A stretch of 64,000 nt of DNA from SW10 sp965657795. Its GTDB lineage: Bacteria; Verrucomicrobiota; Verrucomicrobiia; Verrucomicrobiales; Akkermansiaceae. Made by a program: the position numbers and the translations under genes. Numbering within the stretch: the stretch's first letter is position 1; each line of letters starts with the position of its first letter. Of this stretch, positions 33,529 through 41,128 are shown piece by piece. The stretch covers positions 90,103-154,102 of the forward strand of contig CBFHQJ010000002.1 in the NCBI GenBank assembly GCA_965657795.1, written 5' to 3'. The notes under the pieces are model-generated. The model did no database searches. It was not told the origin of the DNA and worked only from the letters and a program-made list of their open reading frames with translations.

Positions 33529-34413
33529 CTAGTTTGGCACGAGAATCTCTGAACCGCCGGCAAGTACCGTTGATTTCGGGAGATTCCAACCATTCAAAGC
33601 ATTGAGGTGCTTCGTACTGGTGCCATGCTTTGAGGCGAATGCCTCGAAAGTGATGACATCAGTGAGGATGATTGACTTGGTGGTCGAAGAAGTTGAGCGC
33701 TCTTTGATCACAGGAGGTTCCGGGAGCTTCTCGGGCTGCTTTGGAGCGGGCTTGTTGTCGACCGGCTGTGTTGGCTTGGTCGTTTTTTTCGAACTGGTGG
33801 CCGGAGCCGGGGGCTTCGATGTAGATTTTTTGACCTCGGGCTTCTTGGTCTCTTTGACAACAACAATGTTTTTCTTGGTCGTACTGCTCGAAGCGGCCGG
33901 CGTTTTACCTGACACTCTGAGCTTCATCCCCACAGAGAGCAAATGGGTACTGACATCTGGATTGAGCGCACGAAGCTGGGCCAAAGTCATCTTGTGGCGA
34001 CGAGCAATGGAATAAAATGTGTCACCCTTGGCAACAACATAGTCAGAAGCCTTGGCCGTGGGGGCCGAGCTGCTGGTGGTAGGGGGTGTGACCGGCGCAC
34101 CTGATCCGGATACGGTGATTTTCTCTCCAACGTCCAGCCTGGTGGGATCGGTGATTTTATTCCACTTCATGATGTCGGAAACCGAAACCTTGTGGCGACG
34201 AGCGATCGAGTGAAGCGTTTCGCCGGTCCTAACAACGTAAGTTCCGGCTGCGGGAGCGCTGAGTTTGCTGCGGAGCTCGTGCAATTCTTTTTGAATTTCA
34301 GCGAGTTGCTTCTCTTTTGTCGAGATCTGTGAGCGCAGGGTCGCATGATTCTGTCCAAGAGCTGTCAGCGATAGCGCTACAATGAGCGAAGAAGTAAGGG
34401 TGAAGACCTTCAT
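33529..34413 (-). CDS. Exported protein with LysM domains
   Basis: A 294-residue secreted protein: signal peptide, a coiled-coil-like segment at about 23-52 (KEKQLAEIQKELHELRSKL), LysM 1 at 58-101 (YVVRTGETLHSIARRHKVS), LysM 2 at 124-167 (YVVAKGDTFYSIARRHKMT) and a more divergent LysM-like region at about 249-292 (TFEASKHG-type). The linkers are Ser/Thr/Lys/Pro rich. LysM domains bind peptidoglycan or chitin-like N-acetylglucosamine polymers. There is no catalytic domain, so a scaffold or wall-binding role fits. An AT-rich gap of about 200 bases separates it from the divergent sigma factor gene. Confidence 0.85.
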   Translation of the reverse strand: MKVFTLTSSLIVALSLTALGQNHATLRSQISTKEKQLAEIQKELHELRSKLSAPAAGTYVVRTGETLHSIARRHKVSVSDIMKWNKITDPTRLDVGEKITVSGSGAPVTPPTTSSSAPTAKASDYVVAKGDTFYSIARRHKMTLAQLRALNPDVSTHLLSVGMKLRVSGKTPAASSSTTKKNIVVVKETKKPEVKKSTSKPPAPATSSKKTTKPTQPVDNKPAPKQPEKLPEPPVIKERSTSSTTKSIILTDVITFEAFASKHGTSTKHLNALNGWNLPKSTVLAGGSEILVPN

Positions 34414-34615
34414 AACGGCCTTTACTTTAAAGAAATCGTGACAAGATGGTCAAATTAATTTTTAAGAGTTGTTAATTAAAAAAAGTGAAATTCGAAAAAG
34501 TACCGTAGTTGTTGGGATTCACGCGGTCCCAGTGTCCATAATTCCACGAAATCTTTCTACTTTTCCACCTAAGAGACGTCGCACATGGGACGTTGTTGGT
34601 TTACTAATCACCCAG
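34414..34615. promoter_or_regulatory. AT-rich divergent intergenic region
   Basis: This 202-base gap is markedly AT-rich around 34450-34490 and includes AATTAA (34453-34458) and TTAATT (34472-34477) as a small inverted repeat. For the minus strand TTGACC (34448-34453) and TAAAGT (34424-34429), 18 bases apart, could be a promoter that would leave almost no leader for the LysM gene. It probably holds promoters for both genes; none is certain. Confidence 0.35.
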
Positions 34616-35170
34616 ATGGCGGAAGGAAATGAGGATATGATCACCACTCGCGAAGACTTCGTGAAAGCGGCACTCACTGAGTTTGAGTCGCCGTTGATCG
34701 GCTATGCGACGACCTTTCTCCATGATGTCGAGCGGGCCCGGGATGTGGTGCAGGACACTTTTATCCGGCTTTATCAACAAGACGTCGACAAGGTCAAAGG
34801 TGGCCTGAAGGCATGGTTATTCACAGTCTGCCGAAATCGTGCTTTGGACGTCATTCGGAAGGAACGTCGAATCACCGGGCTGGAAGACGAGCAACTGGCT
34901 CGAGTGCCCTCGGAACGTCGAACTCCCTCGGAGCGCGCTGATCTTGAGGAACGGGTGGGCCAGGTTCATGAGGCTCTCAATCGTCTTTCGGAAAATCAAC
35001 GGGAGGTCATTCTCCTGAAATTTGAACAGGGACTTAGCTACGAGGAGATTAGCGGGGTGACCGGCCTGAGTTCAGGTAATGTCGGATTTCTCCTTCACAC
35101 GGGACTCAAGCGTCTCCGCAGTTTTTTACCGGACGATCTCGTCCAAAATCTTACTCCCCAAACCGCTTAA
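34616..35170 (+). CDS. RNA polymerase sigma factor, sigma-70 (ECF) family
   Basis: A 184-residue ECF-type sigma factor. Region 2 shows GYATTFLHDVERARDVVQDTF then IRLYQ; region 4 shows LNRLSENQREVILLKFEQGL and SYEEISGVTGLSSGNVGFLL, a helix-turn-helix that binds the -35 box. Region 3 is absent, as in this class. ATG 34616 (MAEGNEDM) is chosen; the TTG frame to 34469 has no support. Three bases after its stop begins the YfbK-like membrane protein, which is likely its anti-sigma-like partner. Such pairs usually autoregulate, though no matching promoter was identified. Confidence 0.85.
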   Translation: MAEGNEDMITTREDFVKAALTEFESPLIGYATTFLHDVERARDVVQDTFIRLYQQDVDKVKGGLKAWLFTVCRNRALDVIRKERRITGLEDEQLARVPSERRTPSERADLEERVGQVHEALNRLSENQREVILLKFEQGLSYEEISGVTGLSSGNVGFLLHTGLKRLRSFLPDDLVQNLTPQTA

Positions 35171-35173
35171 CGA

Positions 35174-36337
35174 ATGAAAATGACACCCGATGATCCCGCT
35201 TTGACGGCTTTTGTTCTCGGTGAACTCAATGAGGCCGATTCGGCTGCTTTTAAGAGTGCCCTGAAAAATGACGAAGCTTTGCTCAAGGAGAAGGATTCGC
35301 TTTCCGCCCTGAGTGGGCTCCTGTCCGATACCTTGGGCGGTGATTCACTCTCGCTTGGTGACGAAAGGATTGCCGAGATTCACAAGGCTGGCCAGCGTCC
35401 GGATTCGGACGTGCTTGTCTTGGATCATCGCAAGCGGTCTCGTCGGCAATCGTTGCTCGCGGTGGCCGGAGTGGCCGCGGTGGTCGTGACTGGCTTTGTG
35501 GTCCTGTCTCAGTTTGGTGTTGATAAGCCGGTTGGAACGACCGTGGTCGATGGCGGAGCCAGCAACGGAGGAGGGAAGATCGAAGGAGCGACTCCTGCGG
35601 GCGGATCGGAAGACTTGCCCGGCGAGGTTAAGATCTCGTCGACGAAAGGAGTGGCGGTTCCTCTTGGGATTCCCAAAGTGGATCCTTCCTTCGTCGAGAG
35701 ATCCTTGCTGGCGAATGGTAAATTGCCTGCGCGTGATCAATTTAAAGTGGCAGATTGGGTGAATCTTGGTGTGGTCGATTTCGACCCACTATTGGAAATG
35801 GCAGAACTGGAAGGCTACTTTGAAAGTGGCCTTTGTCCGTGGGATTCCACCAAATCATTGTGGATGATTCATCTGCGCTCTCTGGAAGGTCGTGAAATCT
35901 CTCCGACGACGAAGCTTGTTTTTGATCCCGAGCTCGTCGCGAGCGCCCGTCTTGTTGGCGGAGCCGGGGGTCCCGAAGCCGAGGGCCTAAATTCCGGAAA
36001 GTTCCAATCTTCCCAGATCTTCCTTTATGAGCTGGAGATTAAGAAGGATGAAGGACAGCTGGGAGCCTTTTCAGTTTCTGCTAACGGAGGTGAGACTGGT
36101 TATGTCCCAATTTATGGCTCGGAGCGAATCGAAGAGGATGCCACTGCAGGATTCCGATCAGCGGTGGTTCTCGGTGGTTTTGCCAGGTGGGCTGCTTCGA
36201 AAGCCCGCGACAAGGAGGCCTTGATCAGGCTTGCCCGTGAAGCGAGAGAGTTGTTGGCGCTGGAAGAAGTGACCGACGAGTCCTGCCGGTATGCCTTGGA
36301 TATGATCCTCCAGTCGGAGGAGACACTGCGCCGGTAA
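35174..36337 (+). CDS. YfbK-like protein lacking the vWA domain; probable anti-sigma-like partner
   Basis: A 387-residue single-pass protein. Residues about 10-45 (TAFVLGELNEADSAAFKSAL) look like the anti-sigma N-terminal helix pair. A transmembrane helix is at 93-114. The periplasmic part holds the YfbK-like N-terminal segment (SFVERSLLANGKLPARDQF, 172-190), a PWDSTKSLWMIHLRSLEGRE segment (222-241), and a YfbK C-terminal (DUF3520)-like segment (KLVFDPELVASARLVG, 247-262, then IFLYELEI). In normal YfbK proteins a vWA domain lies between the last two; here it is missing. It follows the sigma factor by three bases and probably controls it or responds to the envelope. Confidence 0.7.
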   Translation: MKMTPDDPALTAFVLGELNEADSAAFKSALKNDEALLKEKDSLSALSGLLSDTLGGDSLSLGDERIAEIHKAGQRPDSDVLVLDHRKRSRRQSLLAVAGVAAVVVTGFVVLSQFGVDKPVGTTVVDGGASNGGGKIEGATPAGGSEDLPGEVKISSTKGVAVPLGIPKVDPSFVERSLLANGKLPARDQFKVADWVNLGVVDFDPLLEMAELEGYFESGLCPWDSTKSLWMIHLRSLEGREISPTTKLVFDPELVASARLVGGAGGPEAEGLNSGKFQSSQIFLYELEIKKDEGQLGAFSVSANGGETGYVPIYGSERIEEDATAGFRSAVVLGGFARWAASKARDKEALIRLAREARELLALEEVTDESCRYALDMILQSEETLRR

Positions 36338-36350
36338 TTCGGCGGCTCGC

Positions 36351-36896
36351 TTACATCATTCCAAGCTTCATCTTGCCCTCTTCTGAGATCATGTCCTGAT
36401 TCCAAGGCGGATCCCAAACGAGCTCGACTCTGGCTTCGTTGATCTCGCCAAGCGACATGATTCGGGCCTGGGCATCGGCTGCGATGACGGGACCCATTCC
36501 GCAACCTGGAGCGGTGAGCGTCATTTTAACGTCGACGTCCGTTCCGGCGTCGACCTCCGAAAGGGTGCAATCGTAGACTAAGCCGAGATTCACGATATCA
36601 ACCGGGATTTCGGGATCAAAGACCTGCTTCATTTGGTGCCAAACCTGATCTTCGAGGCTGGCATCGGCAAGGCGATCTGCCTCGGCTTGTTTCTCCTGCT
36701 TTTCCTCCGGGTCTACTCCGAGCGCGTCAGCGTCACTTGAGGAGATCCGAGCCAAACCTGCCGAGGTGGCAACGGTGTATGTTCCCCCCAGAGTCTGGGT
36801 GATGACAACGGGAGTTCCGGTGGGAAGCGTGATGGTATCTCCGGACGGGATTTGAATCGCGTCTACTTCGCGGGTAAGGCTGACTTCTTCGTGCAT
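36351..36896 (-). CDS. sufT: SufT-like iron-sulfur assembly protein (DUF59/MIP18 family)
   Basis: A protein of about 180 residues. The N-terminus (MHEEVSLTREVDAIQIPSGD) is of the putative SufT type, and the C-terminal half is a DUF59 domain with IPVDIVNLGLVYD and the conserved Cys in LTAPGCGMGPVIA. SufT helps maturation of Fe-S proteins. ATG 36896 is chosen over the GTG at 36923 because it matches the family start. It converges on the YfbK-like gene and is 44 bases downstream of the secreted hydrolase gene on the same strand. No other suf genes are in the window. Confidence 0.8.
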   Translation of the reverse strand: MHEEVSLTREVDAIQIPSGDTITLPTGTPVVITQTLGGTYTVATSAGLARISSSDADALGVDPEEKQEKQAEADRLADASLEDQVWHQMKQVFDPEIPVDIVNLGLVYDCTLSEVDAGTDVDVKMTLTAPGCGMGPVIAADAQARIMSLGEINEARVELVWDPPWNQDMISEEGKMKLGMM

Positions 36897-36940
36897 GATC
36901 TTGGAGGGAGGATCGTTGAACACGCCGCCGGCGCAATGGT

Positions 36941-37963
36941 TTATTTTACCTTTTGCGGTTTGATCTTTTTGGCGGCATTTGTCGAGGCGACGGGCTTGCC
37001 AACCTTGTCGACCGGATGGGTGTAAAGGTAGCGCCAGACCGGTTCGTGCATCAGCTTGCCGTCCTCGCTCTTAAATGAGCGACTACCCGGTGTGACCGCG
37101 CTGTGGGCGCGCTTGGCATCGTTCTTGACGTCGAAATCGGTGACAAGGCGTCGGGTGTTGCCGTAGGGAGGCTTGTTTTTGTCGACATCGACAATCGGCC
37201 CGAATTTATGAAGTCCGAGCATTTCCCAAGACCGTTGGTAGTGGAATTCATCCCAGCCCATATCCTTGACGTGGCTGAATCCGAAGAAGCGGTTGGTGGG
37301 GGTTTTGGAAGGAAGAGACTGCCAGGCCTGATATTGATCGCGGGGACCGCAAAGGGCGACCACGCGCGCCACCTTGGTGTGTTTTGCCAGGCGTGAAGCT
37401 GTGGTGGAGCCGTGGGATGCTCCGGTGAGAATGATCTTTTCCCAGATGAGATCGGTCTTGTTGCGGTTCAAGAATTGCCCCCATTTTCCTTCGGGATTTT
37501 TCTGATCGAGATACTTTACGAAATTGAGAGCCCGTCCCTTGATGCTATCGCGGACCGCAATGTCGGCTTCGTTGCTGTGATCTTCTCCGGTGGCCGCTTC
37601 GAGTCGCATATTGCCCCGGCAATCTTCCGAAACCGGACGTTGTTGACAGCACTTTGAAAACCACTGTCGCGCATAATGCACTTGGATGGCGTGAATGCCA
37701 TACGAATTCAGGCGATCAAGGAGACCTTGATTGGGAGCCATGAGCCAGATCGCCAATTGTCCTTTCGAATCCACCCCGGTGTCGACACTGGCATTTTGCA
37801 TATCCTGTGGCTTGCCTTTTCCGTCCTCCAGGACGAAGCCGATCTTGGGGTAAGACTTTGCTTTAGGGTCGATCTTACTGGCGCGTGCCTGGAACTTGTA
37901 TTGCTGGCCTTCGGCGAGGATTGCGGGAGACAGAAGCAGAAAGAAAAGAGTGCGAACGAGCAT
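36941..37963 (-). CDS. Secreted alpha/beta-hydrolase-like protein (BPSS1187-type)
   Basis: A 340-residue protein with a signal peptide (MLVRTLFFLLLSPAILA) and a hydrolase fold with a GASHGS nucleophile elbow (Ser in GxSxG) at about residue 185. Later segments (VVALCGPRDQYQAW, HVKDMGWDEFHYQRSWEML, AHSAVTPG) match a group of exported proteins of unknown substrate common in Verrucomicrobia. ATG 37963 begins the signal peptide; the frame extends to 38068 without a signal-like start. It is 44 bases before sufT and is separated from galM by a terminator. Confidence 0.65.
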   Translation of the reverse strand: MLVRTLFFLLLSPAILAEGQQYKFQARASKIDPKAKSYPKIGFVLEDGKGKPQDMQNASVDTGVDSKGQLAIWLMAPNQGLLDRLNSYGIHAIQVHYARQWFSKCCQQRPVSEDCRGNMRLEAATGEDHSNEADIAVRDSIKGRALNFVKYLDQKNPEGKWGQFLNRNKTDLIWEKIILTGASHGSTTASRLAKHTKVARVVALCGPRDQYQAWQSLPSKTPTNRFFGFSHVKDMGWDEFHYQRSWEMLGLHKFGPIVDVDKNKPPYGNTRRLVTDFDVKNDAKRAHSAVTPGSRSFKSEDGKLMHEPVWRYLYTHPVDKVGKPVASTNAAKKIKPQKVK

Positions 37964-38012
37964 GGAATCAAAACGCTGCTTCCGGGAGCTTTCTTGCAAG
38001 ACCCCTTCAAAC

Positions 38013-38045
38013 AAAAACCCCTGGCTCCGTGAGGGAAGGCAGGGG
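38013..38045 (-). terminator. Rho-independent terminator after galM
   Basis: CCCCTG (38018-38023) and CAGGGG (38040-38045) with an inner CT/AG extension form the hairpin; T5 (38013-38017) follows on the minus strand. It lies 27 bases after the galM stop. Confidence 0.7.
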
Positions 38046-38071
38046 CTTTGCGGGAGGTTCAAATCCATATC

Positions 38072-39190
38072 CTATTTCTTAACACCCAAGTGGTAGATCG
38101 TCACTTGAGTGTAGGCTTCTCCGGGACGGAGGACAGGAGAGGGAAATTCCTTTTGGTTGGGTGAGTCGGGGAAGGTCTGGGACTCAAGGCAGAAAGCCGA
38201 GCGATAGGGGTAGGGCTTGCCTCCTTTGCCTTTGACGTCGTCGAGGAAGTTTCCGGTGTAGAATTGGATCCCCGGCTCGGTGGTTTTGACGGTAAGCACA
38301 CGGCCGCTGGTCGGTTCGGTGACAACCGCTGCGGTCATCAATTTTCCATCGTCCTTTTTCTTGAGGACGAAATTGTGGTCGTAGCCTCCGCCGTTCTTAA
38401 GTTGCTCGTGGTCATCGCCAATACGTTTCCCGATACGGGTGGGTTTACTGAAGTCAAAGGGAGTTCCCTCGACAGGAGCAATTCCGGTTGGAATGGAGGT
38501 GGCATCGATGGGATTGTAGTGTTTCGCGTTGATCTTGATGCGGTGATCGAGATTGCTCTCACTGCCTTCTCCGGCGAGGTTGAAGTAGCTGTGATTGGTC
38601 AGGTTGAGAATAGTCGGCTTATCGGTCGTCGATTTGTAGCGGATGCGTAAAGCATTGTCCTGGGTCCAGGTGTAAGTGACGGTGTTGCTCAAAGTTCCGG
38701 GGTAACCTTCTTCGCCATCAGGGCTGGTGTAAGTCAGGGTGAGTGTCGGCGCATCATCTTTATTTCCGATCCGGGCTTTCCAAATCTGTTTGTCGAATCC
38801 TTTGAGTCCGCCGTGAAGGTGGTTGGGGTCGTTATTGGTGGCGACAGTGTATTCCTTGCCATCGAGGGAGAATTTGCCCCTGGCAATTCTGTTGGCATAG
38901 CGCCCGGTAATACAGCCGAAGTAGGGACTCTTCTCAACATACTCTGCCACTGAATCGAATCCGAGGACGACATCGCCCATTTTACCGTTTTTGTCAGGAA
39001 CGACGATGGAGGTCACAGTGCCGCCGTAGTTGGTGATGGAAACTTTGGCTCCCGCTTCGTTCGTGAGGGTATAGAGTTCCACCGGTTTTCCTTCGATCTC
39101 GCCAAAGGGCTTGGAGGTGACCGAAAATTTGGCTGCTGAAGCTGCCAGAGGCAGGAAGGTGCAGAGAGTGAGGATTTGTTTGTTCGTCAT
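38072..39190 (-). CDS. galM: Aldose 1-epimerase
   Basis: A 372-residue mutarotase with a signal peptide (MTNKQILTLCTFLPLAASA), so probably periplasmic. It interconverts alpha and beta anomers of glucose, galactose or related aldoses. Seen are YFGCITGRYANRIARG, NDPNHLHGGLKGFDK (with conserved His) and NLTNHSYFNLAG (catalytic-site His), and the final Glu region. ATG 39190 begins the signal; the longer frame to 39238 is not signal-like. It neighbours the sulfite dehydrogenase and the carbohydrate region, so sugar supply to catabolism is plausible. Confidence 0.9.
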   Translation of the reverse strand: MTNKQILTLCTFLPLAASAAKFSVTSKPFGEIEGKPVELYTLTNEAGAKVSITNYGGTVTSIVVPDKNGKMGDVVLGFDSVAEYVEKSPYFGCITGRYANRIARGKFSLDGKEYTVATNNDPNHLHGGLKGFDKQIWKARIGNKDDAPTLTLTYTSPDGEEGYPGTLSNTVTYTWTQDNALRIRYKSTTDKPTILNLTNHSYFNLAGEGSESNLDHRIKINAKHYNPIDATSIPTGIAPVEGTPFDFSKPTRIGKRIGDDHEQLKNGGGYDHNFVLKKKDDGKLMTAAVVTEPTSGRVLTVKTTEPGIQFYTGNFLDDVKGKGGKPYPYRSAFCLESQTFPDSPNQKEFPSPVLRPGEAYTQVTIYHLGVKK

Positions 39191-39209
39191 GAGGAGTTTG
39201 TCGTTTGTT

Positions 39210-39239
39210 AATGTCGTTCGCGATAGCGTGTATGACATT
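39210..39239. repeat. Inverted repeat between sorB-like gene and galM
   Basis: AATGTC (39210-39215) and GACATT (39234-39239) with an 18-base GC-rich loop, in the 77-base gap between galM and the cytochrome c gene. It may be a weak operator or attenuator; no T run follows it on the minus strand. Confidence 0.25.
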
Positions 39240-39267
39240 TTGCGACCTCAATTCCTCTTTGAGAAGT

Positions 39268-39744
39268 TTACTTTTCGCTCCCTTTTTCCTTCCCGATCAC
39301 CGGAGCCTTAATTTTGCCTTCCTTGAGCTTTTTTTCATATTCAGCCCGGACCTCGCTGGTGTAGGGATTTGGAGGACGCTGGTGGGCGGGAAGATTGCGG
39401 CGTCGGCTGGCTTCGCCGGGAGGGTAATTGTCAGAAAGATAAGTGAGAATTTGATCTTCAATCGCGGGCGGGAATTCCCAGAGCCCTTGTTTTTCCTGCA
39501 TCCAATCGATCAAACCAGCCCAGCTCTCGCGGGTGCCGCCGTAGTTGGTGAAGAGCTTGGGAGAATGACAGGATGAACACATCGCACGAACGGTCTGCCA
39601 GTTTTTGTCGACGACCATGCCGCTGGCGGGATCGATTTTTTTAGGCGCCTTCTGAGTATCGGCAGGAGATCCGCTGATTGAAAAAAAGATCGTGAGGCTT
39701 GCAAGCCCTGCGCCGAGGAGACTGATATTTCGCTTTTGATTCAT
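39268..39744 (-). CDS. sorB: Cytochrome c subunit of sulfite dehydrogenase (SorB-like)
   Basis: A 158-residue exported protein with a single heme-c site CSSCH (Cys56, Cys59, His60) after an N-terminal signal or anchor. The context (a molybdenum sulfite dehydrogenase-type gene 15 bases upstream on the same strand) points to the heme subunit that receives electrons from the molybdenum centre. The C-terminus is charged and likely disordered. No separate heme chaperone is nearby. The SorB role is inferred from pairing and size; sequence likeness to known SorB was not checked. Confidence 0.7.
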   Translation of the reverse strand: MNQKRNISLLGAGLASLTIFFSISGSPADTQKAPKKIDPASGMVVDKNWQTVRAMCSSCHSPKLFTNYGGTRESWAGLIDWMQEKQGLWEFPPAIEDQILTYLSDNYPPGEASRRRNLPAHQRPPNPYTSEVRAEYEKKLKEGKIKAPVIGKEKGSEK

Positions 39745-39759
39745 CGGGAGTGAAGGCGC

Positions 39760-41082
39760 TTAGACTGCTTGGACGGCGATGCGGTGGCAGGCGTTGTTGA
39801 GATACCCCTTGGGATTCCAACCGGGAAGAATCATGGGTTGCCTCTTGCGGTTTTCGTCAGTCGCTCTCACCCAAACTTCGTAGTAGCCCTTTTCGGGGAA
39901 CTTGATGCCTTCCTGCTTCCAACGCTGCCAGGCGAAACGGTTGGGCGCTTTTTCCAAAGTGGCCTTTTGCCAAGTGCTGCCGAAGTCAATCGAGGTGTGA
40001 ACTTCCTTCACCGCGAGTTCACCGGCCCACGCATGTCCACGACACGAGAAGTTCTTCCCGAGCGGAGCAGTGACGCCGGACTTGGGGTAGGTCAAAAGGG
40101 ATTTTACCGGCATTGCTTCAATGATGACCATGTCTTCTGCAGGAACCTTCGTGCCTGGTGCCACGGGGTTCTTGGGAACGCGGTAAGAAGAACCGGTCAT
40201 CTTCGCCCCATCGTGAACTTGGTCACGCACTTCGAGGCGGTGGATCCATTTGCCTGAAGTGGACGCCGGGAAACCGCCGGTGATGAGGCGAAGCGGATGG
40301 CCGTTCATCCAGGGAATGTCTTCATCGTTCATGGCCCAGGCAATGAGCGAATGTTCTTCTAGAGCTTTTGCAATGGGCACGCCGCGCGAAATAGGATCCT
40401 TCTTGGGATCACCTGAAAGGTGGGTGTCCTTTCCATAATAGGCCGTGTAAACCGCTTTGTCATTCACGCCGCAGGCCTTCAAAACGTCACGCATGCGAAC
40501 GCCGGTCCACTTGGGGCAGCCAACCGCTCCGGTTGTCCATTGATTGCCGGAGGCGGGAGGGGAGAATTCGCTGCGGCCATTACCACCGCACTCGATGAGC
40601 ACCTGAAGAGTGATGTTCTCAAATTTTTCTTTGAGCTCAGCGATGGTGAAGGTGGTTGGCTTGTCGACGCCCGGGCCTGCGATTTCCAGCCTCCAGGTGG
40701 CTGGGTCGATGGCGGCTTGTTCCGGAGGGTGTCCGTTGTTGCGCACGAAGAGCCGATTGCCCGGAGTGATGGCGTCGTCGAGCAAGTGAGGTGGCGTTTC
40801 GGCATTCACGGGCCGATCGTTGAGAATGGTGAGTCCGTCCTTGCCTGCAATGGTGAATGGTTCCGTAGTCTGGGCAAGCGCGGCAGGAATCAGGTTGGCA
40901 GGGAACGTCTCTCCAAAAATGATCCGTCCGCCCACCGCGGCAGCCATGACTCCGAGCGCCGAGCGACTTAGGAAACCTCTTCTGGAAATCGCGGGATTTC
41001 CCGAGTCATCGCCCCAGATTTGCTCTGCAGCATCTTCTCCCAATTGATCATAGAGTTCGTGAATCCCTTTCTCGTCTGCCAT
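39760..41082 (-). CDS. sorA: Molybdopterin sulfite dehydrogenase (SorA-like), Tat-exported
   Basis: A 440-residue oxidoreductase of the sulfite oxidase fold. The N-terminal 33 residues precede the twin-arginine motif SRRGFLSRSALG, a longer leader than usual. The molybdenum-binding Cys is C165 in VLIECGGNGR. Later the dimerisation domain (ISRGVPIAKALEEHSLIAW, WMNGHPLRLITGG, then KSLLTYPKSG and ELAVKEVHTSIDFG) is complete. It oxidises sulfite to sulfate in the periplasm with the neighbouring cytochrome c as partner. Whether it detoxifies sulfite from outside or uses it for energy cannot be decided from this locus. Confidence 0.8.
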   Translation of the reverse strand: MADEKGIHELYDQLGEDAAEQIWGDDSGNPAISRRGFLSRSALGVMAAAVGGRIIFGETFPANLIPAALAQTTEPFTIAGKDGLTILNDRPVNAETPPHLLDDAITPGNRLFVRNNGHPPEQAAIDPATWRLEIAGPGVDKPTTFTIAELKEKFENITLQVLIECGGNGRSEFSPPASGNQWTTGAVGCPKWTGVRMRDVLKACGVNDKAVYTAYYGKDTHLSGDPKKDPISRGVPIAKALEEHSLIAWAMNDEDIPWMNGHPLRLITGGFPASTSGKWIHRLEVRDQVHDGAKMTGSSYRVPKNPVAPGTKVPAEDMVIIEAMPVKSLLTYPKSGVTAPLGKNFSCRGHAWAGELAVKEVHTSIDFGSTWQKATLEKAPNRFAWQRWKQEGIKFPEKGYYEVWVRATDENRKRQPMILPGWNPKGYLNNACHRIAVQAV

Positions 41083-41128
41083 GGGTGAGAGTAAAGCATG
41101 GTTCCCTCGAAGGAAAAGGCCGGAGGTC

